A stretch of DNA of 23,938 bases from a virus. Positions 6,737 to 12,403 of this stretch are shown here, piece after piece. Below the pieces are notes generated by a model. That model did not search any database. It saw nothing but the letters and a program-made list of their open reading frames with translations, and had not been told where the DNA came from. Both the position numbers and the translations under genes were made by a program. The DNA is taken from the IMG/VR virus record IMGVR_UViG_3300029267_000542, positions 1 through 23,938 of that record. One strand, 5' to 3'. The stretch's first letter is position 1; the number at the start of each line of letters is the position of its first letter.

Positions 6737-7023
6737 ACAAGATATTTTTGCGAATATACGCAATCTTTTGGAATAATAGCCATTATATCGGTTTCCCTCA
6801 TTAACAGCATCTCTTTTTCGTCTATTTCGTGTTTCAGTCCTACGCCACGCTCGAATACAACCATATCCCCAACCTTCACATCTCTTGCCTTATCGGCTTT
6901 GTAGGTTATTGTCCCGACCACAGGAGCGACAGAGGTAGTCCCTAAATCCGCCATTATAAGCCCATAATTAAACTTCTTAACATCTTCTGGTTCTACAAAT
7001 ATTAGGTTTCTTAGTAACTTCAT
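6733..7023 (-). CDS. groES: GroES-like co-chaperonin (Cpn10)
   Basis: This 96-residue protein is the usual length for a 10-kDa co-chaperonin. It begins MKLLRNLIFVEPED. A flexible loop (about residues 16-32) contains GLIMADLGTTS, whose LIM tripeptide stands where GroES has the IVL that docks on GroEL. VVGTITYKADKARDVKVGDMVVFERG (about 35-60) matches the beta-barrel core G-x-V...VKVGDxVxF, and MLLMRETDIMAII (72-84) matches the final yLiMrExDIlAVi strand. It would cap the host GroEL chamber to help fold phage proteins, as T4 gp31 does for its capsid protein. The gene overlaps the downstream ring-like gene by ATGA. A repeat-rich noncoding stretch lies upstream. Confidence 0.85.
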   Translation of the reverse strand: MKLLRNLIFVEPEDVKKFNYGLIMADLGTTSVAPVVGTITYKADKARDVKVGDMVVFERGVGLKHEIDEKEMLLMRETDIMAIIPKDCVYSQKYLV

Positions 7024-7043
7024 GTTTAAATATTTTACGATTT

Positions 7044-7064
7044 GCGAATTGCGAATTGCGAATT
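7044..7064. repeat. Tandem 7-bp repeat, three copies of GCGAATT
   Basis: Three exact copies of GCGAATT lie head to tail, preceded by a diverged half copy (acgattt, 7037-7043). The array starts 21 bases upstream of the GroES-like start codon (minus strand) in its 5' leader or promoter region. Phased 7-bp spacing is not helical; the function is unknown. Confidence 0.85.
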
Positions 7065-7111
7065 TAGCACAAAATTTTGAACTAATCGCTTTCTGTTTAA
7101 ATAATTTGCAC

Positions 7112-7119
7112 CAAATATA
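7112..7119 (-). promoter_or_regulatory. Possible -7 box upstream of GroES-like gene
   Basis: The minus strand reads TATATTTG, a full match to TAnnTTTG, about 90 bases before the GroES-like ATG. No TTG lies at the usual 19-21 base spacing (the nearest, within AATTTTG, is 14 bases away), so this is only a candidate. If used, the transcript would carry the 7-bp repeat array in its leader. Confidence 0.35.
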
Positions 7120-7207
7120 GTAAATAGTTGGGACAAAATTTGTTATATCTTATTGGTTTTTGGTTGTTTGTGGTTGGTGCAATTTTTTGAACTACGTTTA
7201 GCAACAA

Positions 7208-7236
7208 GTTGTAAAACATTAAAACGATTTTACAAC
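7208..7236. repeat. 9-bp perfect inverted repeat (possible hairpin or operator)
   Basis: GTTGTAAAA (7208-7216) and TTTTACAAC (7228-7236) are perfect reverse complements separated by 11 bases. The site lies just downstream of the 68-residue gene and upstream of the GroES-like gene on the minus strand. No T-tract follows on either strand, so a simple rho-independent terminator is unlikely. A dimeric repressor site or an RNA hairpin is possible. Confidence 0.6.
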
Positions 7237-7253
7237 AATGTATAACAGTAACA

Positions 7254-7460
7254 CTAACTGTCAAGTTTTTTTATCAACTTCTTCAAAGCGGTGTATTCGC
7301 CCCAAGTTAATTGAAACCTTGTGCTTAACTTACCTACTATTTCAACATCAAACCCCTCACCATTTTTCCATTCGGTAACTTCTATAAAGTCTTGTTCATT
7401 TGCTGTGTGGTCGTATTTCTTCAAGCAAATAAATACCGCTTTTCTTGTGTACTTATTCAT
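7254..7460 (-). CDS. Small hypothetical protein
   Basis: This 68-residue protein begins MNKYTRKAVFICLKKYD and ends LTWGEYTALKKLIKKLDS. It has a beta-rich middle (FIEVTEWKNGEGFDVEIVGKL) and a basic amphipathic C-terminal helix. I do not recognise it. The copy of a 28-bp repeat (7463-7490) ends just 3 bases before the ATG, so the repeat is effectively its leader. It is the most upstream gene of the small-gene cluster nearest to GroES. Confidence 0.55.
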   Translation of the reverse strand: MNKYTRKAVFICLKKYDHTANEQDFIEVTEWKNGEGFDVEIVGKLSTRFQLTWGEYTALKKLIKKLDS

Positions 7461-7462
7461 AT

Positions 7463-7490
7463 TTTTCTTAATACAATCTCAGCCGCTTGT
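7463..7490. repeat. 28-bp repeat, copy A
   Basis: This segment matches 7936-7963 at 22 of 28 positions, and all six differences are transitions. In the minus-strand sense it reads ACAAGCGGCTGAGATTGTAT then TAAGAAAA, and stands directly before the ATG at 7460. ACAA and TTGT within it can pair. It may be a shared leader, promoter-region element or regulatory RNA motif. Confidence 0.6.
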
Positions 7491-7499
7491 ATATAACTG

Positions 7500-7600
7500 T
7501 TATTTTTCAAGTCGCCTAAAAAACATTACAATGTTCATTTCCCTTCGTTGCCCTTTGGCTTTTGGTTGTTTTTATCGGTTATCAATAGTTTAGTGTTCAT
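7500..7600 (-). other. Two tiny overlapping frames (21 and 12 residues), uncertain
   Basis: From an ATG at 7600 a 21-residue frame (MNTKLLITDKNNQKPKGNEG...) ends at 7535 in an ATGA overlap with a second ATG at 7538, which gives 12 residues (MNIVMFFRRLEK) ending at 7500. They fill most of a 178-base gap between two small genes. Chance frames are likely in such AT-rich sequence; the only support is the overlap, which mimics coupled genes elsewhere in the window. Confidence 0.22.
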
Positions 7601-7638
7601 TAGTGAGAACCGTGTTTTATACGACTGTTGTGGTGCAT

Positions 7639-7833
7639 TTAATACGTTTTGCATCGAAAATATTCGAAGTCGATATGTTCTTCCATAAACAAAGCCTTTG
7701 CGTGTTTATTATTGTAAGCCTCATACCATTTTGCCCAGTACCCACCATTTTGGATATATTCGACTTTTATAGCCTTGGTTTCATTTTTAGGCTTTATTTC
7801 GTTTTTTTCGTTAATTGTACAATGAATAATCAT
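7639..7833 (-). CDS. Small hypothetical protein
   Basis: This 64-residue protein (MIIHCTINEKNEIKPKNETK...) has a basic N-terminal half and an aromatic, charged C-terminal half (GGYWAKWYEAYNNKHAKALF). It is rich in Lys, Asn, Tyr and Trp with no membrane segment. I do not recognise it. Its ATG at 7833 overlaps, as ATGA, a 12-codon frame that is itself joined by TAATG to a 17-codon frame, so it may be translated from a leader of short frames. Its support is moderate: an open frame in a region without any better candidate on either strand. Confidence 0.5.
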   Translation of the reverse strand: MIIHCTINEKNEIKPKNETKAIKVEYIQNGGYWAKWYEAYNNKHAKALFMEEHIDFEYFRCKTY

Positions 7834-7921
7834 ATTTTGGTTTTTTTAATGTTGGTTATTTCATACATTAAGTGCCTTTTTTACCGTTAACGTTGATTTT
7901 TTCATACAAGGCACTAATCAT
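7830..7921 (-). other. Two tiny coupled frames upstream of the 64-residue gene, uncertain
   Basis: An ATG at 7921 opens a 17-residue frame (MISALYEKINVNGKKGT) ending at 7868. Its TAA overlaps an ATG (TAATG) opening a 12-residue frame (MYEITNIKKTKI), which ends at 7830 in an ATGA overlap with the 64-residue gene. Such a chain could be a leader-peptide arrangement or chance. Confidence 0.25.
7871..7915. repeat. 8-bp inverted repeat enclosing a 29-base loop
   Basis: AGTGCCTT (7871-7878) pairs perfectly with AAGGCACT (7908-7915). The loop contains the palindrome GTTAAC. It spans almost exactly the tiny 17-codon frame and could form a weak hairpin in the leader of the 64-residue gene. There is no clear terminator T-tract at the outside of the stem. 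Confidence 0.45.
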
Positions 7922-7935
7922 ATACTTACCAGTTA

Positions 7936-7963
7936 TTTTCTCAATACAACCCTAACTGCTTGT
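7936..7963. repeat. 28-bp repeat, copy B
   Basis: This is the second copy of the element at 7463-7490 (22 of 28 identical, all differences transitions). In the minus-strand sense it reads ACAAGCAGTTAGGGTTGTAT then TGAGAAAA. It lies 15 bases before the tiny ATG at 7921, in the leader of the second small gene unit, parallel in position and orientation to copy A. Confidence 0.6.
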
Positions 7964-8026
7964 TAATCTTGTCCGACAAGGTAGTGAATAGGATTTTGTA
8001 TTGCCACTTAATAGTTCATACGCCAG

Positions 8027-8308
8027 TTACCTTCTTTTAGGCTTTACTCTTGCGTTCCACTTAGGCTCATCCAAAGCACAGCTTTCTTCCCATGACCGTA
8101 TCTTGGTAGCCAAAGGGCAAAGGCATATCTCACAATGCTTACCCGATATTTGTGGGTTACGCCTGTCTTTGATTATATCCGTGAATGACATTCTTTTGTG
8201 TACGCAGTTGCCACAGATAGTAGCACGTTCTGCTGCCATTTTCTCGGTTTCCTTATTTGGGAACACATAGTTCCACCAGCCGTTAATAATACTTAGTATT
8301 TTTTTCAT
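8027..8308 (-). CDS. Small zinc-ribbon-like protein
   Basis: This 93-residue protein has an N-terminal amphipathic segment (MKKILSIINGWWNYVFPNK) and then cysteine pairs typical of a metal-binding ribbon: ICGNCVHK (about residues 31-38), HCEICLCPLATKIRS (about 58-72) and ESCALDEPKW (about 74-83). Proteins with this CxxC...CxICxCPL...SC pattern recur in Bacteroidota phages, usually near lysis genes, with no known function. The N-terminal tryptophan-rich helix could associate with a membrane surface. It starts 7 bases downstream of the amidase gene and is probably cotranscribed with it, so a link to lysis is possible but unproven. Confidence 0.72.
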   Translation of the reverse strand: MKKILSIINGWWNYVFPNKETEKMAAERATICGNCVHKRMSFTDIIKDRRNPQISGKHCEICLCPLATKIRSWEESCALDEPKWNARVKPKRR

Positions 8309-8315
8309 TTATGGT

Positions 8316-8801
8316 TTATTTGATGTAAATATTTTTTTTAGGTATGCCAATAGCACTCAACCACTTTGGGACGTCAAACGAAGGGCAAGCCTTTTTTGCA
8401 AATTGATTATGACCCGCTACCTTGATATTGGGATGCCGTGCAATGGTTTCCTTGACGTATTTTATCATTGCCAATTCCTGCAACCATGTGCGTGTATCTC
8501 TCGCCTTTTTCACGTCATTAGCGTCTACTCCGCCAACGTAGACAACGTGCCTGCTGATGCTGTTTATTCCGCTTGCTCCGTTGGTTATTTCCCAAACATC
8601 AACAATATCATCGTCATTGTAAGGCACTAAATTTTCAACTCTTCCGTCCAAGTGTATCATATCGGCATATCCTACCTGTTTCCAACCTCTACCTTTCGGT
8701 GGTGGTGATGTATGCCAGCGCCTTATTTCGTCTGATGTTACATCCCTACCTTCAGGGGTAGCGGTACAATGTATGACTAAGTAGGTTAGTGGTTTGCTCA
8801 T
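8316..8801 (-). CDS. N-acetylmuramoyl-L-alanine amidase (T7 lysozyme-like endolysin)
   Basis: This 161-residue amidase-2 domain protein has YLVIHCTAT (about residues 7-15) with the first zinc ligand His11, GYADMIHLDG with Tyr45, and VAGHNQFAKKACPSFDV (about 128-144) with His131, Lys137 and Cys139. The His-x5-Lys-x-Cys spacing equals that of T7 lysozyme (His122, Lys128, Cys130). It should cut the amide bond between the sugar and peptide of host peptidoglycan at lysis. No signal peptide is seen, so it would need a holin or other route. The start overlaps the upstream gene by ATGA. As in T7, such an enzyme can also regulate transcription, but nothing here shows that. Confidence 0.92.
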   Translation of the reverse strand: MSKPLTYLVIHCTATPEGRDVTSDEIRRWHTSPPPKGRGWKQVGYADMIHLDGRVENLVPYNDDDIVDVWEITNGASGINSISRHVVYVGGVDANDVKKARDTRTWLQELAMIKYVKETIARHPNIKVAGHNQFAKKACPSFDVPKWLSAIGIPKKNIYIK

Positions 8802-9091
8802 GCGTAGTTAGCGTTGTATTTGTCTAAAATAGAACCTAAAGATATATGATTTTCAGGGAATAGTTCCTTTACTTGGTTTTTACGCTTATATTCTCCACCC
8901 TCTGCTTCGTAGAAATTAAGTGTCATATTCTCACCGTTTCTGTTAAACCACAGTTCTATCATGCTGTCGTCTGTTGTTCTGCGGAACTTTACATTGGTAC
9001 ACTGACACGCTACATACGGATATCCGTATAGTTCGGGGTTAAAGTTGAAAGTGTACTCTACACCGTTTCTTTCATAAGTAAATTGTTCCAT
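8798..9091 (-). CDS. Hypothetical beta-rich protein
   Basis: This 97-residue protein begins MEQFTYERNGVEYTFNFNPE and is dominated by alternating beta-type residues with many aromatics (YGYPYVACQC, MIELWFNRNGENMTLNFYEA). A short helix is likely near the end (LGSILDKYNANYA). I do not recognise it. It overlaps the amidase start by four bases (ATGA), so the two are probably translated together. It lies 22 bases downstream of the primase-helicase gene. A lysis accessory or replication role cannot be decided from sequence. Confidence 0.68.
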   Translation of the reverse strand: MEQFTYERNGVEYTFNFNPELYGYPYVACQCTNVKFRRTTDDSMIELWFNRNGENMTLNFYEAEGGEYKRKNQVKELFPENHISLGSILDKYNANYA

Positions 9092-9113
9092 GTTTTTGTT
9101 TGTTGTTTTGCTA

Positions 9114-10898
9114 TTAAAAATTCTTAAACGCTTCTAAATAAGGGTCTACGCCGTCAAAAACATATCTTCTTTTGCTTCTGTAATATTCAAAATGAACAGT
9201 ACCCTTTTTCCCGACTATTTTTTGTCTTTTTATCTTCTTTGTGTGTAATTCGCAAGCTGTTGACATAGGGTCTGTTTGATGGTTAGGTCTGTGATAAATT
9301 AAAATATTGTACATCTTGTTATTCCACATAGCACCACCCGCCATGTCATAAACATCGGGGCATGGGTAATTACCTGTGCTGTCTTTATATGCTTTTGTAG
9401 GGTGCGCAACAATCCAAAAATAAACATTGTTAGATACCGCAAATCTATCAAAATCTCCCAATATACCCTCTAAATATTGGTCGGAACGACCACCAAATGT
9501 TGCATAATCGTTTGTCATCTGGTTGAAAGGGTCAATAATACAGCCGTCTATACCCTCTTTTATTATCAATTCCAAGAACCGTTCTTTTACATATGCAGGG
9601 GTCGGACTTAATGACTCAGGGTAGATATAAAAAAACCTACTTGAAACAAAGTCATAAGCCATTTCATACACTTTCTGTGATGGTCTATTCGGGTTATTAG
9701 GTGTGCAATCACAACTTAAGTATATCTCTGTAAGGTCGTGATAAAACTCTTGTGCAGGGTTATCTTCGGGAGCAAATATGGCAAACTTAGAACCGTGCTT
9801 TATGCTGTGTAGCAATTTGTACCATTTCATGTAATTCGATTTCCCGTAGTTACCATAGCCTGAAAGCAACGTAACCTCACCTCGCTTCATTTTGAAGTGA
9901 CTATCAAGTTCCTCCAACCCAACACCATGCACAAAACCATACCCTTCGTTGTAGATTTTTATAGCATCACCCTTCACGTCAAGACCGTAAACAACATCTC
10001 TTGGTCTTACATTTTCATCGTAAATAGAAGCATCAACCTCTACCTCTTTTCGTGTAATCTTATCAATCAGCGTCTCCCTTTCAAATACCGCTGTGCCAAG
10101 TTGATTGAATTTGTAGGCAGACTTTATGGTTCGTGTGGTTTCTCCTTTTGTAAAATCCGTACCCCTAACATCAAACCGATTTAGAAATAAACCCTCTGTT
10201 ACATCCTGTGGAATACCAAAGCGACAGCAAGCCGATGCTAACTTGTACAGAAATAGGTTTCTTTCGCCCTCTACGAAACTATCTCCCTTGTTGGCTAACC
10301 AAGTAAGCAAATTGGTAAAAATGCTCTCATACTCGCTTAAAACGTCAAATTGCTCAATCTTCTCAAATTTGGTTGTTTTGGTGTAAACAACAGCCTTTGG
10401 GTTTATGTAAATATCGGGGTCGCAACTTTCAAAGCATATACGGCTTTCGTTAATCCCTGATTTGTCTATTTCGGGCATTTCTTCTTGCAGTGCTTCAAAG
10501 TGCGCTCGGTGCATCTTTGGCTGTGCAATTCTGACAAGTGCCTTTAGACCGTTACCCGATGGTGATACCCAACAAGAGTAGATGAAGTCTTTGGAAATTA
10601 GTTCTGTTTGGTAGTCCCTAAGCTCATCACCTGTGCCGATATTGTCAAAGTCTAATACCAAAAATCCGCTGTGTTCGACAATGCTTGCATCTGTTCTTTC
10701 GGCGGGAAACTTACCCGACCACAGGACTATCGGTAAACCCTGCTTTAGCAATTCACGCTTTTTTTTGTCTATGGCATTGCGTATGGCGTTTGTCTTTTCG
10801 GACTGCTTACAATCTTTTATCCTTTTCAGAGCCTTTTCTACGGTTATGTATTTCGGCTCTTTGGAATACATACTCTCAAATATCGTTACTGTCGGCAT
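9114..10898 (-). CDS. VirE-N/prim-pol primase fused to DnaB-like helicase
   Basis: Using the ATG at 10898 (594 residues), the N-terminal region carries LVLDFDN (about residues 81-86) and SPSGNGLKALV (about 112-122). This is the metal-binding DFD and SGxG pair of VirE-N/BT4734-type archaeo-eukaryotic primases. A PriCT-like helical region follows (NLFLYKLASACCRFGI). The C-terminal half has Walker A GYGNYGKS (about 347-354), Walker B GCIIDPFNQ (Asp about 456) and a sensor segment AHPTK, as in DnaB/RecA-type replicative helicases. It would prime and unwind phage DNA. A frame opening with TTG at 10919 overlaps the upstream gene and is less likely. It follows the initiator-like gene by 11 bases. 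Confidence 0.85.
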   Translation of the reverse strand: MPTVTIFESMYSKEPKYITVEKALKRIKDCKQSEKTNAIRNAIDKKKRELLKQGLPIVLWSGKFPAERTDASIVEHSGFLVLDFDNIGTGDELRDYQTELISKDFIYSCWVSPSGNGLKALVRIAQPKMHRAHFEALQEEMPEIDKSGINESRICFESCDPDIYINPKAVVYTKTTKFEKIEQFDVLSEYESIFTNLLTWLANKGDSFVEGERNLFLYKLASACCRFGIPQDVTEGLFLNRFDVRGTDFTKGETTRTIKSAYKFNQLGTAVFERETLIDKITRKEVEVDASIYDENVRPRDVVYGLDVKGDAIKIYNEGYGFVHGVGLEELDSHFKMKRGEVTLLSGYGNYGKSNYMKWYKLLHSIKHGSKFAIFAPEDNPAQEFYHDLTEIYLSCDCTPNNPNRPSQKVYEMAYDFVSSRFFYIYPESLSPTPAYVKERFLELIIKEGIDGCIIDPFNQMTNDYATFGGRSDQYLEGILGDFDRFAVSNNVYFWIVAHPTKAYKDSTGNYPCPDVYDMAGGAMWNNKMYNILIYHRPNHQTDPMSTACELHTKKIKRQKIVGKKGTVHFEYYRSKRRYVFDGVDPYLEAFKNF

Positions 10899-10909
10899 AA
10901 TATTATTTT

Positions 10910-11722
10910 TCAAACCCAATCATCTCTTTCAGGTATGTACTGTTTACTAACATTTGCTTGTTCAACTTTCTTTGTGGGTTCGATAACTTCATCTTCCCAC
11001 CGCTTTTGGTTTATGTACGTGCTTGGGTGTGCTATAAATTGCATCTCCTTACCCTTGCAAAAATCGTCAATCTTCTCTAAGGCTACAAATTTTTCTTCAT
11101 CTTTTAATTTGTTCCACGCTTTTTCAGCAACCACCTTTTGCGTCTTGCGAGGATAGGCTTGCCAAAATTCCGAAAAATCGGGCGGGGCGGAATCTATATT
11201 GGCTACTAACACCATTTCAGAGGTTGATGCTGTATCCCCAATGTTGTCATGTTGTGCTAATTTGTCATTTTCAGAATTTTCGGACAATATATTATTCTTT
11301 ATTTCTTTACTTCTTATATTCTTTACTTCTTTAGATGTGGTTAGTTGTTGGTTAGTTGTTGGTTGATAGGGTGTTAGATTGATGGTTGATTTGCTGGTTA
11401 TTTCATCGTCTACATCTTGATAAAAGTCATAGTTTACAATGGTTGCGATAGAAAATTTGTTGGTTACCTTGATGGTTATTTCGTTGGTTGATTTTAGATG
11501 ATTTATTGCTGTGCGAACAGACTGTTCAGTAATAGTAAGGGTTTTAGCCAATTTTTGTCTACCAATTACTACACTTCCACGAGGTATTAAATACCCTTTG
11601 TATCGGCTATCTTCATAGTTCGCAGTTAATAGCAAGTGCATAAAAACTCTAAAGGTATTTCCGTCAGAGTACCACTCCCATTTAATCATTCTTCTGTGAA
11701 GTTTAATCCATCCTGTGTCCAT
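10910..11722 (-). CDS. Winged-helix replication protein (initiator or helicase-loader type)
   Basis: The N-terminal 110 residues of this 270-residue protein (GWIKLHRRMIKWEWYSDGNT, FRVFMHLLLTANY, PRGSVVIGRQKLAKTL, TEQSVRTAINHLKSTNEI) are the conserved winged-helix module of phage replication proteins. It is followed by a Thr/Asn-rich linker (about 118-175). The C-terminal domain reads FWQAYPRKTQKVVAEKAWNK and later FIAHPSTYINQKRWEDE, the usual tail of such proteins in Bacteroidota and Firmicutes phages. They bind the origin or load the helicase, which fits the primase-helicase gene directly downstream. The long polar linker also carries recurrent TTGGTTA-like motifs at the DNA level (about 11340-11490). 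Confidence 0.8.
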   Translation of the reverse strand: MDTGWIKLHRRMIKWEWYSDGNTFRVFMHLLLTANYEDSRYKGYLIPRGSVVIGRQKLAKTLTITEQSVRTAINHLKSTNEITIKVTNKFSIATIVNYDFYQDVDDEITSKSTINLTPYQPTTNQQLTTSKEVKNIRSKEIKNNILSENSENDKLAQHDNIGDTASTSEMVLVANIDSAPPDFSEFWQAYPRKTQKVVAEKAWNKLKDEEKFVALEKIDDFCKGKEMQFIAHPSTYINQKRWEDEVIEPTKKVEQANVSKQYIPERDDWV

Positions 11723-11731
11723 GCTTTGATT

Positions 11732-11995
11732 TTATTGGTTTTGTATTTTACCAAAATTAATTTTGTGTTTCCATTCAAACTCAATACCGTTTGATGTTTT
11801 TGCAGAGATAATATAACCACTATCTTGCAACTCTTTGAAAACCCTATCAATCGTTCCACGCCTTTGACCAAATTCGGTGTAAAGGTTTTTCTTCAAAATC
11901 TTGTAATCTTCGCCAAAACTCAAAAGACAGAACAAAAGACCTTTTGCCTCTAAAGACAAAGACTTGTCATTAACTACGCTATTCATTATTTCCAT
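11732..11995 (-). CDS. Small winged-helix DNA-binding protein
   Basis: This 87-residue protein (MEIMNSVVNDKSLSLEAKG...) has the pattern of a winged helix: LSLEAKGLLFCLLSFGEDYK (helix 1), KILKKNLYTEFGQRRGTIDR (recognition region), and VFKELQDSGYIISAKTSNGI (helix and wing). The motif is like the first half of the downstream replication protein but without a C-terminal domain. It lies 9 bases upstream of that gene and 5 bases downstream of the first gene of the arm. It is probably an early regulator or a replication cofactor. Confidence 0.72.
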   Translation of the reverse strand: MEIMNSVVNDKSLSLEAKGLLFCLLSFGEDYKILKKNLYTEFGQRRGTIDRVFKELQDSGYIISAKTSNGIEFEWKHKINFGKIQNQ

Positions 11996-12000
11996 TTTTG

Positions 12001-12279
12001 TTATTTTGTGTTATATGCCTTATCAGTTACTTTTATGTAACCATTTTCACCAATCCTTTCTATGTAGCCAAACGCTTCCAAAGAATTAAGTATGTTGAAT
12101 ATACTCTTTTGTGAAAGGTCAAGCCTTTCCGCAAAAACTCTTTTTGGGATTGTTGAATATTCTCCTTGCCATTGGTCTTGAATTATTGAATTGTGTATTT
12201 CTACCAATACAGCCATTTGGTTTAGCGACAAGCCTAACGCCTTTCGTTGCTTGTGCAGGTCGAGGTCAAGTGTACTCAT
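12001..12279 (-). CDS. First gene of the leftward arm: winged-helix regulator-like protein
   Basis: This 92-residue protein shows LSLNQMAVLVEIHNSIIQDQ, then STIPKRVFAERLDLSQKSIF, NILNSLEAFGYIERIGENGY and IKVTDKAYNTK, the helix-turn-helix and beta-wing order of MarR- or replication-type winged helices. It is the first gene of the minus-strand arm and lies directly beside the divergent region, the classic place for an early regulator acting on both promoters. It could also be a replication protein, since two more winged-helix proteins follow. The ATG at 12279 is preceded by an AT-rich leader and a candidate promoter. Confidence 0.75.
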   Translation of the reverse strand: MSTLDLDLHKQRKALGLSLNQMAVLVEIHNSIIQDQWQGEYSTIPKRVFAERLDLSQKSIFNILNSLEAFGYIERIGENGYIKVTDKAYNTK

Positions 12280-12307
12280 TTTATTGTTTGTTTGTGAAGT
12301 ATTTACA

Positions 12308-12334
12308 CAAAGGTAAGCAAATATTATTATTCAA
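12308..12334 (-). promoter_or_regulatory. Candidate leftward early promoter
   Basis: On the minus strand TACCTTTG (12315-12308) matches TAnnTTTG; a TTG (12334-12332) lies 16 bases upstream, slightly closer than the usual 19-21. Transcription would start near 12301-12304, about 25 bases before the ATG of the winged-helix gene. It is the only good candidate for driving the whole leftward arm. Confidence 0.45.
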
Positions 12335-12346
12335 CCTAATAAACAG

Positions 12347-12375
12347 TTTGTTTTGTATAACTTTTTTTATTTTTG
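12347..12375 (+). promoter_or_regulatory. Candidate rightward promoter for the packaging/virion arm
   Basis: TTTG (12347-12350), a 17-base gap and TATTTTTG (12368-12375) approximate the Bacteroidota promoter. The start would lie near 12382. A purine-rich AAAGGAA just before the ATG at 12404 is a plausible ribosome binding site. Confidence 0.45.
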
Positions 12376-12403
12376 AAGTCTTTGGCAAAGTTAAAGGAAT
12401 TTT

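Noticed and set aside
7024-8026. tRNA, CRISPR or integrase attachment site in the repeat-rich small-gene region
   Set aside because: No cloverleaf, no regularly spaced direct repeats with spacers, and no integrase in the window; the repeats found are too few.
10899-10919. TTG-initiated extension of the primase-helicase
   Set aside because: It overlaps the end of the replication protein, and the ATG at 10898 is better placed; the added residues have no domain character.
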